Assembly (NCBI GenBank): GCA_027422505.1
Contig: JAPQWV010000127.1
Coordinates: forward strand, 1,364,001 to 1,428,000
DNA: 64,000 nt
Origin: Craterostigma plantagineum
Lineage: Eukaryota; Streptophyta; Magnoliopsida; Lamiales; Linderniaceae
Direction of reading: 5' to 3'
The notes below the pieces were generated by a model. That model was given only the letters and a program-made list of their open reading frames with translations. It was not told where the DNA came from and did not search any database. This document shows, one piece after another, positions 1-11,808 of the stretch (position 1 is its first letter; the number at the start of each line of letters is the position of its first letter). The position numbers and the translations under genes are program-made.

Positions 1-2709
1 GAGTCCAAAATTAACTGAGGGGGCGAAAAATTGGGCTATTCAATTATGGATGATCCATCAAATGTCAAGAACAACCACAGAAATCTAATATCGAATGAAA
101 GAGAGGCGCGCGCAAACACACGCACATGCAAACATCTTACTGTTTATATTTGAAGTTTACCTGAAAGTTTTCGACTGCTGTACTCATATTCTTCGAGAAT
201 AGATTAAGCACCGCTCTGTGGCACAAATGATCATTACAATCCACAATGGAAACTTAGAAAGATAACTAAAACCCTGTAAAGGAAGTAGCATTGAAATCTT
301 ACTCTTCAAAGAGTGGGGGAAGCAGCCCTCGGAAATCCAACCCAACCCATCCGAGGCCCATAGCACAATACTGCAAACCAAACATAAGAGAAAGTCCATT
401 GGTGTGGCACAATAAAATTATGACTGATATGCATTTATAGCTTCTGATTAGCAGAGGGTTCTGTTTTATTGGGATTGTTCGGTGAAGGTCAGCCATATTC
501 AACTTGCTCATGATCCTTTTGGTTCTAACATGGGGGTGCAATGAGGATTTCACTAAATGTGGGGAGAGATAGACGTCCTCTTGTCTAAAAATTTTCTTTT
601 GTGTTCGTTTCCAGCTTTCGTTAACATGTGTGTGGTCAGCTCACCATCAATGTTTCCAGGATTGCGGCATCAGAAAAACAGAAATATAGACAGGTAATGT
701 CAAACTAATGCTCACCATAGATTGATCTAGAATATTGGACAAAGACCCGCCTTCACTTATCTTTGGTAGCATTACTTTGAGAGTCTTCAAGTGCAGGGTA
801 ATTTGATGCATCGCCCAGTCAAAGAGAAGTCCCCCATCATAGTTCTCCTCACTTCCCGACGTGTCATCAGCAAAAATAGCTCGGTATTGGTTTACAACAT
901 CGAAAAGATGCATTCTGTGACAGTTTATCATCCCTTTTAAATATTCATAAGGATTTCTCTGGTCTAAGTCTTCAAGTATCCCACTAAGCCAGGCTTCGCG
1001 GCATCTTAGGAACTTAGCATAGAGAAAGGATAATTCATCAGAAACACCAGAAACATGAGAGGATACTGTTAGCAGAGACAGTCATTGTAAATCATAGTAA
1101 GGGAACCGTACCAGTAAACGCATTTCATACTCGCTGAAAACTCCTATTCGTCGTAAATATCCAATGATTCGGAGGCATTCAGGCAACTGAAAGATAATTT
1201 GTTTCATTCATATAAGATCGTAGCCACTAGATTCAAGTAAGATTGCCTTAACAGCATCTTTAATCTGATTGAGAGCATGGTACCTGAATATTTGATCTTA
1301 GTTTCTGCAGAAGCTGAGAAAGAAGAGACTGGGTGGTAAGCTGAACTTCGGTGGCTAGAGCCTGAATCACAGGAATTCTTGTTCGAAGGAGCGAAAAGAG
1401 GCAGAAAATCAGGCGTCCTCAATAAACGATAGGATCAATTGAGAAATGGAAAACTGCATTACTTGAACAAAAAAACTCACTTAGGGTGCATGGTTGTAAG
1501 TTTGGCAACATATGCTTCCAAGTCAAGAGCCTCGTCATAATTTCCATTCCTTACACATCTGTTGCAATAAGAGATACAATCAATTGTAGCCATGACACTA
1601 CCGAGGAAGAGATATCATCATAGCAGCTGTTAAGACAAAACAATCTTGACTGGGGCATACGTGTCCATGAGTTGAGGAATTTCAAGTAAGTCAAGCAAAG
1701 TACTATGATTTTCCAGCAGCTTCTCATTCATCTTTCTTTTCTCCAAAATATGCTCCGCTGACTCAACAAATTCAGCGCAACCAGAGGTCAATTTTGGAAC
1801 TTCAGCTATCTACACGAGATGTTTTAGAATCTAATTAGAATAGTAAACTTAAAACATATCATGTAAAATGCAGTCTTCACGTCAAATAACGCAAATCATA
1901 AATCCCACAACTTAATTACCAAAGCCTCAAGATGCTTATCGATTGACGTAACCTCCTCCCTTATCTCAACCAATGCATCAGCTGCAGCAATAAATGCACG
2001 ATAGTTCCCAACAGCTACCTCCGCCATCTGACGCCGTATTCTCTCCGCATCGACTCTCAACAGTTCAGGTTCCTTCAATTACCAAAACATCAGAATAACA
2101 TGTCAAATTGAGGAAATAAGTGGAATTGCAGTTAACATTCCAACTCACATAATAGTCCAGTAATTTACAAACAATATAAATCAAATCGCTTCATCTCGTA
2201 TAGCTACTAACAATACAATCGCCTGATTTCCTAACGATATCAATCAAACACAAGGTATAGAAACCAACGAAAATTAGTAATCGTCACCACACATAGCCCA
2301 ATCATTCAGATTTCATCAGCACAGATAATAAAATCTCGGATCAATACTTACAAACAACACCCCGGCAGATGAATGCATCCATATTTTACAGTGGCGAGCA
2401 CATGCAGTAAACTCAATATTGACTAGCAGCTAATTACGAACAATTCAATTTATTTTCTACTAACAATCAAGAACTCCATTAATTCACCTAAGAAACGCAA
2501 AAAACCTAGCAAGTCTAATATTCTGTATTGATAAACCCGTGATGAACGAAACGCGCGGAAAATTTTACCTTGTGCAGGCGATCGAGAGTGAATGAGAGGA
2601 GTTCCGAGATGTACGGTTGCTGAGCAGCCGAGGCGAGTGGCAGTAGAAGAGGACTCCCCATCTCCGTCGATGCGTCGTCGTTCGACGGACGCGATTCGGC
2701 TGACGCCAT
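1..2709 (-). CDS. COG8: Conserved oligomeric Golgi complex subunit 8, 5' part (C-terminus beyond left edge)
   Basis: COG8 belongs to lobe B of the COG tethering complex, which holds retrograde vesicles at the Golgi. The translated exons in order read [12 protein letters not shown]..., then [112 protein letters not shown] and [15 protein letters not shown], which match plant COG8 closely. I read nine exons: 2569-2709, 1920-2072, 1661-1809, 1481-1558, 1284-1377, 1112-1186, 716-1012, 303-370 and 161-215, all phase-consistent with GT/AG borders. The exon ending at 161 finishes with ...STAVENFQ, so roughly the last third of the protein lies outside the window. The start at 2709 is an ATG giving the expected acidic/serine-rich head before the conserved [15 protein letters not shown] block. 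Nothing looks damaged. Confidence 0.95.
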
Positions 2710-3835
2710 TGCACGTCTTTTATCACTCAGCTGAGAATTTGATCGAAAATCGAACAGATCTTCAATTTAGAGATCTGTGCGGAGGCATTTACAGTGGTTT
2801 TCTTCCCTGTTGAAAAATATTGCTGTCTGGCGAAGGTTATATTTGGAACTACACTTCAGTATCAGTAGGGCCATAGGATCAAATAGCGCATTGCCACCTG
2901 AGGTTTAAAATATTATAAATTTACCCCTAAATAACCATGGGCCATTGAAGTGTAGAAATGAAAGTAACGATTAGAAACGTTGTTTGGCCCAATAGATGTT
3001 GCGATTGGTGGGCTTGAGTGAACAATCATTTCAAAAGATTAAATTATGGAAGAATTGCTCATTGGTATGTTACATGTATGTGTTTGTTTCTACTTTGAAA
3101 GAGACAAAAATCTATTTACTTAAACAAAACAAAATAGCAATTAATTATAATTGAAGAGTTGATGAGGAGGCATAACAGCATGCTAGTGCGTGACAACGGT
3201 CGTTTGTATTTCGTACAAGGAAGCAAAAACCACATGGCTTGCAATAAATATTCGTTGCAAGCCCATACCACGTAATATGTTGTGTTGGTGGTGGTCAACA
3301 TTAATCGTGACATTCATTTTCTATTTGAAAAGATCTTACGGAAAAGTATTTGATTTCTACCGCGCTAAAATAATATGCCGATGTCTATTTGGTGACATGA
3401 AGCGACAATAGTTTGTAATGGGGAAAGGAAAAAGTAAACTTAAAAACCCTTAAACACAATAAGAAGACTTCCAACGAATGTTCAACTCTCCCATCTGATT
3501 GAAATTTGAAACCGAACTTAGTTGTAAATTGAAATAATAGGCATCGCATACGCAAAAAAGTATTTCCAACTACCAAGTTCTAATAAGTTAAGTTACCATC
3601 AATAATTGACCCACAAACCACGTCCTTAATCAAGCCTTATAAAATTACGTATAGCTCAATATAAAATTGATAAAATATTTAGAAAGCTTTACTTACTCTT
3701 TCGGCTGGTCATTTAATATATTAACACATGTTCTCACATCATCTCTATTCGCAATCATCATACAAAGCAACCACTTCCCTCTCAAGTTTTATTAATCTCA
3801 AACACCAAAGATAGAAGAGGAGGTGCAAGAGAAAT
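2710..3835. other. Intergenic, COG8 promoter and BIG GRAIN 1-like upstream region
   Basis: No supported gene. The short open frames here overlap on both strands and have no domain character. The side next to 2709 is the COG8 promoter/5' leader. About 3700-3835 is CT-rich and A-rich, as expected for the leader of the gene starting at 3836. Confidence 0.6.
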
Positions 3836-4651
3836 ATGTATCATAATAATAATACCATGATAGAGAAGCTTGCAAGAAACGAAGACTTATACAGAGCAAT
3901 GAGCAATATCAGCCGCCGACGTCACAAGAACACTCCATCCTTCTCATCCATCGTCCTCGACGAAATATATAATTCCATCGATGAAGAAGATGTGTCGAAT
4001 ATTAAGGCCAACAACAACAACCATTATTACATGGACAACAATTTCTCGAGGCACTCTCTAGTCCAAGAATCCGCCGCCGCCCACAACGTTTCGCCTCTCA
4101 TCTTCAGTCGAAAATCTCAGCCGCCTAATAAGCTTCTTCCTTCCTTATCAGTCGAGGAAGATGCATCATCATCATCATCAGAAGAAGGAGGAGGAGGTTC
4201 TTCGATGGGGATGAAATCTTCGAGGGCATGTTCGAAGATTTACGCTGGGATGAAGAAGAAGCTTACTAAGCAGCCAATTTCGCCGGGCGCATTGAGGCTG
4301 ACGAGCTTCATCCACTCCCTCTTCAATGGCAAGCCGAGGAACAAAGCTGGCGGTTCGCTCGGCGAGTTCTTCCACGACGGAGAAGAAAGAGTCGATCGAA
4401 TTAGGAAGGACGATTTCCATTCGAGGCGTACTGTAAGAAAACGCGATGATTGCGAGGGATTGTATACGAGAAATAAGCCTCCGTTGCCGCCTAATTATGA
4501 TCGTAAGTGTAAGCACGAGGATGGCTGCGATGGAGATGATGAGAGCGATTCGAGCTCGGATTTGTTCGAGCTCGACATTCGCATGGCGTCGTTGTACGGA
4601 AGAGATGTGTTGTTCGAGGATTTTGATCCTGTCTATGGAAGTACTAATTAA
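3836..4651 (+). CDS. BIG GRAIN 1-like protein, single exon
   Basis: A 271-residue intronless protein of the plant BIG GRAIN 1 family, membrane-associated regulators linked to auxin response and transport; grain size is the rice phenotype. What shows this: the conserved N-terminal block PSFSSIVLDEIYNSID (residues about 34-49) and the central block KIYAGMKKKLTKQPISPGA followed by LRLTSFIHSLFNG (about 135-168). Between them lies a low-complexity Asn/Ser/Glu-rich linker, and the C-terminus is acidic and serine-rich, ending in an aromatic/acidic patch (FELDIRMASLYGRDVLFEDF), as in family members. The ATG at 3836 is the first in the frame and gives a normal length. There is no obvious transmembrane segment. 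Which paralogue it corresponds to cannot be told from sequence alone. A solo LTR lies 300 bp downstream and does not interrupt the gene. Confidence 0.85.
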   Translation: MYHNNNTMIEKLARNEDLYRAMSNISRRRHKNTPSFSSIVLDEIYNSIDEEDVSNIKANNNNHYYMDNNFSRHSLVQESAAAHNVSPLIFSRKSQPPNKLLPSLSVEEDASSSSSEEGGGGSSMGMKSSRACSKIYAGMKKKLTKQPISPGALRLTSFIHSLFNGKPRNKAGGSLGEFFHDGEERVDRIRKDDFHSRRTVRKRDDCEGLYTRNKPPLPPNYDRKCKHEDGCDGDDESDSSSDLFELDIRMASLYGRDVLFEDFDPVYGSTN

Positions 4652-4948
4652 CTACTCGCTTTGATGCGAATCGTCTTGTAATAATATGATATAGCGTAGA
4701 AGGGTTTGCATTATGTGTTGTTATCTTTTGCTCAATGTGAACGCGTCTTTCTTTGTTGTCTTACCATGTTGTTTGATTTTTCATTCCATCGTTGTAAGAA
4801 GGGACCTAATGTAAGGAATTTTTATTTCGTTAATAAAATGTCTTTCATTGTTACACATAGGAAGCAGCGTGCAAGTGAAGAAGCACCATAGGAAACTGCC
4901 TCCTGAGGGAATCTCTCCAGTATTAAAATAAAATAATGTACTCGTAGT

Positions 4949-5306
4949 TGTAACATCCCGTCCCAGGGTGTCACTGTAGCATTCGTCCCTACCGGGACCT
5001 GTGGGGTTGGGCCCACCACACTCCGACTGTTAGTCTGACCCCACTGTACCACCATTTAACCTTTCAGCGTGCTTCGTCCTCGCTCACACGCACCGTGGTG
5101 TATGAGTAGTACTATCAATTCTTTTATACGATTCTTAGCCTGGCACGCCCATACATTGTCAGTCTCAGGATCCCCTCTCATTCGGGTGTCGGATCGGTTC
5201 GTTCATGTACCCCTTCGCCTAGAAGTCTGCCAGGAGCCGCTCCTTGTCCGTGCATCTCTTTGGCACCGGCGATCACTCCCCGCCCTCGTCGGCCCCGGGC
5301 GTCACA
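4949..5306 (-). mobile_element. Solo LTR (358 bp) with 5-bp target-site duplication
   Basis: The segment starts TGTAACATCCCG and ends CGGGCGTCACA, giving TG...CA termini with short imperfect terminal inverted repeats. It is flanked on both sides by the same 5 bp, GTAGT (4944-4948 and 5307-5311). The interior is GC-richer than the flanks. On the minus strand it carries a TATA-like GTATAAAAG near 5130, suggesting minus orientation. No coding region, primer-binding site or second LTR is present, so this is a solo LTR left by recombination. Open frames inside it are not genes. Confidence 0.85.
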
Positions 5307-5311
5307 GTAGT

Positions 5312-5942
5312 AGCACGATAACAAGATTAGCAGCAATTGGATAATTTATATCTATACTCTTATATTAATGCTCAGCAGGAGTTAAAAAATCGCTTAACAA
5401 TCAGCCAAGAATTTTTATCAAATTAATAAACATAAAAAAATAAGAAACCACACATTGCATTGCATTTATATATATTGTACCTTCTGTATTTGGTATGATT
5501 TATATATTACGTAGCACATGCATATGCGCGTGCAATTTAGATTAGTATAAATAAAATGGTTGGTGGTGGAATCTCAACTAATTCAAACAATGTTTGTGGA
5601 TTTATGATGATGAGTAGAGTATATCAATGTTTGAGATAATAAGACTTAAAAAGTTAATTTTGGTAAGGAGGAAGGAAGGTCACTACTTACGAGTTAAGTC
5701 ATCATCAGCTCATTGAAAAACGTAGTGATTTTGCTATCGCGCGTTTAAGGGACCAAATCTTTAATCAATTATAAATAGAGGGATCAAAATATAGTTTGTC
5801 GGACTTTAGGAAAGTAAGAACGCCAGAGAACAAGGAAAATGTACTCCACGATTTTCACTACGATGGTGAAACTTTGCTAGCAAGCAAAGTCGATGAGCTG
5901 CTAAGAGGAAAAATTTGACCTGGGTAAAAAGGTAATCGGATA
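5312..5942. other. Intergenic, upstream of GCR1-like gene
   Basis: AT-rich spacer after the solo LTR. I see no gene. The last 150 bp or so should contain the promoter and 5' leader of the receptor gene that starts at 5943. Confidence 0.6.
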
Positions 5943-8034
5943 ATGGCTACGGTGCAGGCGGTTTTGGGGAACTTGACGGCGAGCGAACGTGAATTCCTAA
6001 CTGACGTCAACACTTTCGCGTCGAGCCTCTCCTTTATCGGCTCGGGATTCATAGTCCTCTGCTACTTGCTATTTAAAGACCTCAGGAAATTCTTCTTCAA
6101 GCTCGTTTTCTATCTCGCTCTCTCGGTGAGTGGTCTTCGCCGCATCACATTGTGTTTTAATGATCGCGTTAGCTAGGCTTATTGGTTTTCAATTTTGATT
6201 TTAGGAGTTATTACAGTGATTGCTTAGTAGTTAGTTAGCCTTGGAAATTTGAACGAAGTGGCTGGATCAAAATTCCCCATTTACAATGGATGAAAATCTC
6301 ATTGGGCTGTAGTATTGATTGTCTAGTCTCTAGGTTTTTTTTGTAGTTGCATTATATCTTCGCTTTGTTGTTTGCTTTTCTAAGACAAGCCTCCATCGCG
6401 TATGTAAATTTATCTGTTTTTGCTGCAGGACATGCTCTGCAGTTTCTTCAGCATCCTTGGGTATGAGCGCTTTTGAGCCGCCATCTTTACACGATGGAAA
6501 ATTCCAAATCTGGCTCCCCCGAGTTTGTGTTCTAATATGGTTTTGTTGGATGCAGGGATCCTTCTAAGGGATTCTTTTGTTATGCTCAGGGCTATACGAC
6601 ACATTTTTTTAGTGTGGCTTCCTTCCTTTGGACGACAACAATTGCTTTTACTCTTCACAGAACAGTTGTTAGGCATAAGAGTGATGTGGAGGATTTGGAG
6701 TCAATATTTCACTTGTACGTTTGGGGTATGTGTTCTCATTGTGGAAGAGAAAGGGGGTTTCTTCTCTCGCTTAGAGTTATATAATTTTCCAATTTATGCA
6801 ATGGTTGCAGGAACTTCTGTTGTTATGACAGTAATTCGATCTATTGGAAATGACCGTCATGGTCATATTACCCGTGTGAGCACATGGTGCTGGGCTCAAA
6901 CAGGCCGTACAGGAAAGGCAAGTAGCACATAAGGTTGAACTGTTCCTGTGTAGCTGAATGTTAATGGGTTGCTATTATTATTCAGTTATACAATTACTTA
7001 GGCATGGATGTCGTATGACTGATCTTAGCAAGTTCTATTCCCGCAGGTGGTTCACTTTGTAACGTTTTACGCTCCTCTGTGGGGTGCGATTCTATTCAAT
7101 GGCATCACATATTTTCACGTCATACGAATGCTGAACAACGTTGCGCGTGTATGTTCTCACTCTGATCTCTTTCTACCTCTACTTTGTTCGCCCTTGTACT
7201 GAACCAAGATTTATTACACATGCTTTGCATAGCTTACGCAAACTCTGTTATATCCAGATGGCTGTGGGTATGTCAGAACGAGGGTACCAACCTGATGCAC
7301 GATCGGATATGAAGGTCTGTTTTCTTATATTATTTGTCCAGGTTTTGTGCCAAGATGTAGTTTCTCTGTTTTGTGGCAAGAATTGTATTCTCTATTTTGT
7401 GGCAAGATTTTGTCTTCGCTATAGAAATCAGCTCTGCTCTGCAATGCTTCCACAATTATAGATTGCATTTCTCCATATTACTCTTTTTATCGATTTGGCA
7501 GGCGCTAAATAAATGGGGATACTATCCACTTATTCTAATTGGATCATGGTTTTTCGGAACAATCAACCGAATACACGACTTTGTCGAACCAGGCCACAAA
7601 ATATTTTGGCTTTCCGTTCTTGACGTGGGCATGGCTGCACTTATGGTAATAAGTCTCCTGATATTTTCAATGTTTCTTTATTCTTTTCCTTCCTAGACTC
7701 CTCGTGTCTGATCTCTTTACCAATACCGTTATACATAATCTTTTAAGGGCCTTTTCAACTCAATAGCATATGGACTCAACTCTTCAGTTCGAAGGGCAAT
7801 TTACGAAAGATTGGATCTGTAAGTTGTTCAATTCTCCAGCCATCGACACCTGTTGTTGAAACGAAACTTCAGAAGCTATATCGACCAAAATGGTGGTAAT
7901 TTTTTTTTTTGTGTGGTGGTGGTTGTTACAGATTACCAGAAAGTGTTCGAAGATGGTTCCCAAAGTGTTTGAGGTCAAGAGGTCAGCAGCAAGAGAGCGA
8001 ACTAACGCCACTTAAAATCGAGACCCAGCGATAA
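5943..8034 (+). CDS. GCR1: G-protein-coupled-receptor-like protein GCR1
   Basis: A seven-transmembrane protein related to the Arabidopsis GCR1/cAMP-receptor-like family, proposed to act at the plasma membrane with heterotrimeric G proteins. Nine exons give 322 residues, close to the usual ~326: 5943-6125, 6429-6460, 6556-6725, 6811-6917, 7047-7148, 7258-7314, 7502-7645, 7748-7818, 7932-8034. Conserved blocks: SSLSFIGSGFIVLCYLLF (TM1), FKLVFYLALSDMLCSFF (TM2), CYAQGYTTHFFSVASFLW (TM3), FHLYVWGTSVVMTVIRS (TM4), VVHFVTFYAPLWGAILFN (TM5), KWGYYPLILIGSWFFGTI (TM6) and the TM7 block FWLSVLDVGMAALMG. The tail is basic and Gln-rich, ending TPLKIETQR. All phases agree. The donor after exon 4 is GC (AAG|GCAAGT) rather than GT. 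Identity is firm; its function as a true GPCR is debated in the literature. Confidence 0.95.
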
Positions 8035-8712
8035 CAGAGCATACTTGCAGAATATACTTCGACGATAGCATGTCGATTGCTGACTGTGACGACAATTTTA
8101 ATGCTCGATGTTTACATACAACGAACATCTCCCCTGCTTGACTCAGATTTCTTGGTTTGTCGAGTTTTGACGGTGTAGTCTGTTAGTGAATATGTATCTC
8201 GACACCTTTTCGATTTTGCAGTTGATTTCTTCCCATAACTCCCAGTTTATTGTAATCACTTGATCATGATTATTATTGATATTCTTGGTATTAGTATTAG
8301 ACTATTACTATTAATTGTCGTAAATTACGTAACTAACGTATCTATTCTATTATATTAAGAGTGATGGGCTTGGATAAACCGTCAATTAGTGTGTTTTAAT
8401 TGACCAATCTGATTCTATTAATAAAGTAAAAAAGACTTATTAAACAACGTATCTTCCATAACCTCATAATAACGAATCTATTTTTAGTATATTACGTATT
8501 AAAACTATTTAACAAGCATTACCTTGTGTGAGCAAGAAATACTAGTTTATATATCGTGGAGACCCAAACAAACGTATCAAAATTTCTGGAGCTACTACAG
8601 CTGTCATAAAACTTGAAATTGAGAAAATAAAATGAAATCGTCAGTGGCCTTACAACATCACATGCTCATGGCTGAGTACTAAGGGCCTTAAAACATCCCT
8701 TTTGTTTTTTCT
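8035..8712. other. Convergent intergenic region
   Basis: The 3' ends of the GCR1-like gene (+) and the next minus-strand gene face each other here. The sequence is AT-rich and holds the two 3' UTRs. No gene or clear repeat was seen. Confidence 0.6.
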
Positions 8713-9863
8713 TCAGTTAAGCTTGGACTTAGAAGAGCTCTTGAGAGGCTTAGCAACAGGCTGGGCTGGGCGCTGCGCACTTTTCGTTATCTTCTTCAGG
8801 TCGTACTTAACCGACATGAAAGCGCAGAGCAGAGCCAGCAACATAGTTGGGTACACAAACACGGCTTTAGATGGATCATAAATATATTCGTTAATTTTCA
8901 GTGTGTTAGCCGGCTTATTGAGAATCCCTTCCTTGACAAGTCCCCATATAACCAAAAGGGTCCCGAACATGCTCATCCTCCCAGGTTTTACGACGCCTAT
9001 CAGTGCACCCGCCACGCAGAAATAACTCCCCGCAAGAACCTATCGAGGTTGTTCAAATCCAAATTTGTATTTTTCAGTTCTTTTATGTAATGCTTTCTAA
9101 GCAAAATCATACTTAGCTGTGTATGTAACAGTTCAGATGAACGAGGTAATGAGGAAAGGGTAAAAGCAAACCTCTAATCGCTGAAGGTCAGTAACTGCAG
9201 ATGCTTCCTTTATGCTGGTCAGGTTATATGCATTCAAGAAATCGTTCCACCTCGGCAAGGTCATGTTAGTGATGAGCCCATTAACCACGGCTCCTGGGTA
9301 GAGTAGGCCCTTCACCACTGGGACGGGGAAAACCCCGCTAGCGATCAGTTGTGAGGCGGTGACATGGATAGGCGTCGTGCACATTCCTGATCTACACTGA
9401 ACCCTGAAGAAAGTACAAACGTATCAATTGGAAGTACTACCAAGGTAAAAGTCACAAATTCCTTTGTGTTCATAGAAACGCTAGTTATGGAGAAATTCAA
9501 CCGTGTGGCTTTTTGCATAAGCGATGACAAAGAACCAGTGGAAAAAGTTAACGATCGATCAATCCCAAGAGCAAATAATGAACAGAGAGTCAAAATTCGG
9601 AAAGCTCGGTCCGGCGCTTAACATGGTTCCAATCAAAATCGAAGCCGCAAGAGAACAGTATGCTTGATTAAGATCAAAGCATGAGTAACGAAAACTATAA
9701 ATAAGACATGAAGATGAAGAATCCGAAGGCGCCGAGTGTACCTAAAGAGCGGGATCTGAAGAAGAATCAGCACGAAATATACGCGAGATGCGTATTTCGA
9801 CAAGTTGCTCCACTTTCCCTTCGCTGGCGCCACTCTCGTCGTTGAAATCGAACTGTTCGCCAT
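8713..9863 (-). CDS. Conserved plant multi-pass membrane protein, function unknown
   Basis: Three exons (9742-9863, 9172-9403, 8713-9039) give 226 residues with consistent phases. After a Ser/Lys head comes a hydrophobic segment (SRVYFVLILLQIPLF, about 28-42), then a conserved Cys-containing loop VQCRSGMCTTPIHVTASQL, a lumenal-looking domain with an NMT glycosylation sequon (LITNMTLPRW), and C-terminal membrane segments around SYFCVAGALIGVV, MSMFGTLLVIWGLV and VYPTMLLALLCAFMSV. The tail is Lys/Ser-rich (PLKSSSKSKLN), which suggests a cytosolic C-terminus at the ER. I recall a single conserved orthologue in other dicots annotated only as a transmembrane protein, so I give no function. The start codon lies 266 bp from the divergent OCP3 gene. 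Confidence 0.85.
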
Positions 9864-10129
9864 TGCAGATCAAATTGATTTCGAGCTCAAATCGAAGTAC
9901 CCTTTTCCTCGTCGAGCTCGAACGAGACAAAAAACTATCAATATATAAAAAAATAAATTACGACAATAATTGCTAATAGGCTGTCCTTTTTCATAATATA
10001 AAAAAATAGAGGGTGAGAAAGTTGCATTAATCCTAACAATGGGGGTTCTGTGTAGTTATACCTTATTCGAAGATAATGTTAGTGAGGTAAAAAAAGCAGC
10101 TGAAAGGAAACGTTAGAGACGAGAACGAA
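9864..10129. promoter_or_regulatory. Compact divergent promoter (membrane protein / OCP3)
   Basis: Only 266 bp separate the start codons of two genes transcribed away from each other, so both 5' UTRs and core promoters must fit here. The middle (about 9940-10050) is A/T-rich. No specific operator could be named. Confidence 0.6.
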
Positions 10130-11808
10130 ATGGCTCTTCGATTATCTGCTCCTCTCCATTGCAATACGGCTACTTCTCCCCAAGAGCAATCGATTCGTAT
10201 AAACGCGCCGACCAGTTGCTTCATGCCGCGTCAGCATGATCGGCCTCGCTGTACAACATTATGCTTTTCTCGCCGTCGTCGTGAGAGCCCAGCAGGTTCT
10301 GTTAATCCCAAGAAATCTAGCAAGGTAGTGACTACTTGTTGATGAATGTGTTCGTACTGACATGTTTTTGTTGTTTAATTTGATAATATAGCTGCTTGAT
10401 TTCTTGGGCAGTTTAATTTCCCATCTTCCTCTGTTTCTTTTGATTGTGTAGGTGTTAATGCTTTTTCTGTGTGAAATTACTGTTTACTATTGTTTTAGTT
10501 ATGGTGGTATGAGTGTAATTTACATTTTTCTTAGTTCTTTTAGCTATCTGGGTATCGAATGTGAACCATCTTTAGGATTAGGATATAATTAAAATGATGT
10601 TTTCTGATTGAAATTATGAAGTTTTTGATTGAAAGTGAGGGCATGAGTATGATATACCATATTCTGCTTTGTGTTCTGTGCAGAAGAAGCTGAAGGTAGA
10701 GGAAGAAGATGGCGATATCGATGAAGATGCATTCGAGGCACTCTTTCGCCAATTGGAAGAGGATTTGAAGAACGACGATCCGTCGTTCGGCGATGAAGCT
10801 GGAGACGAGGAAATCAGCGAGGAGGAGCTGGCGAAACTCGAGCAAGAATTAGCCGAGGCTCTTGAGGGGGACGATGAACTGTTTAAGATGTTTGAGTCCA
10901 TCGCCCAAGGTGAAGAAAAAGATGCCGAAGGTGGCGATGATTTAGTCGAAAACGATGATGGAGTTGAAGATAATCATGACGACGATGATGATGAAGAAGA
11001 AGAGGAACAACCACTTAATCTTAAGAACTGGCAAATTAGGAGACTCGCCTACGCCTTGAAAAATGGCCGTCGCAAGACCAGCGTACGTTTTCTTCATACT
11101 GAAACCACTACTATACGGTGCTTTGTTCCCCTTTTCTTTTTGAATTTGAGGAGTTCAGTGAACTAACTAGGAATCTTAATCGATTTTTTCAAGCTAAGAA
11201 CATCAATAGCGTCGTAAAATGTTCGAGCATGGCTGCTGTAGATCAATCTCCTATGATTTTCCCGTCCGTTTATTGCAGATAAAGAACCTCGCCGCCGAAC
11301 TATGCCTAGACAGAACCGTCGTTCTCAGCCTTTTGCGGGACCCACCTCCAAAACTCGTTATGCTGAGCGCCGCTCTGCCCGAAAAACCCGTCGAGACAGT
11401 CTTGGAAAAACCCACTGAAGCCGACGACTCTTTGGAGACTAAGTTGGAAGAAAAAAAGATCGAAAAAGAGGTCAAACTGCCCATCCATGCCATGCAAGGC
11501 AGTTGGTCTGCAAGAAAGAGGCTGAAGAAAGCACAAGTCGAAACCCTCGAAGAAGTCTACCGTCGAACAAAGCGCCCCACCGTAATAAGTTCTTCTCTGC
11601 GAATAAAAGAACGCACTTTTTTTTTTTTAATTTTCCGAAGTCGGGATATTAACTGATTATTTTAGTTTCTTATCTAATTTAGAACGCGATGATCAGCAGC
11701 ATCGTACACGTCACGAATCTGCCACGAAAGAGGGTCGTGAAATGGTTCGAAGATAAGCGCGCGGAGGAAGGAGTGCCCGAACAGCGCAGCGCTTACCATC
11801 GTTCGTAA
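10130..11808 (+). CDS. OCP3: Protein OVEREXPRESSOR OF CATIONIC PEROXIDASE 3, homeodomain-like
   Basis: OCP3 is a nuclear-encoded homeodomain-type protein described in Arabidopsis in defence/ABA signalling and also in chloroplast RNA editing. Four exons (10130-10324, 10684-11082, 11279-11581, 11683-11808) give 340 residues. The N-terminal ~60 residues are Ser/Arg-rich without acids, like a chloroplast transit peptide. An acidic stretch follows (about 70-180), including DDDDDEEEEEQ. The conserved segment LKNWQIRRLAYALKNGRRKT then leads to IKNLAAELCLDR. The C-terminal homeodomain-like region runs from ARKRLKKAQVETLEEVYRR through NLPRKRVVKWFEDKRAEEG, with the W-F-x-x-K/R core of recognition helix 3. 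The length matches the family. The ATG at 10130 precedes the transit-like segment and is the natural start. Confidence 0.93.

Noticed and set aside
4949..5306. 5S rRNA-like or Cassandra TRIM element
   Set aside because: A short GCGTGCTTCGTCCTCGC stretch is vaguely 5S-like, but the A-box/C-box order and the rest of 5S rRNA are absent. The TG...CA ends and TSD make a plain solo LTR the simpler reading.
5069..5344. Open frame of about 90 codons
   Set aside because: It lies entirely in the GC-rich solo LTR and crosses its boundary; no domain character.
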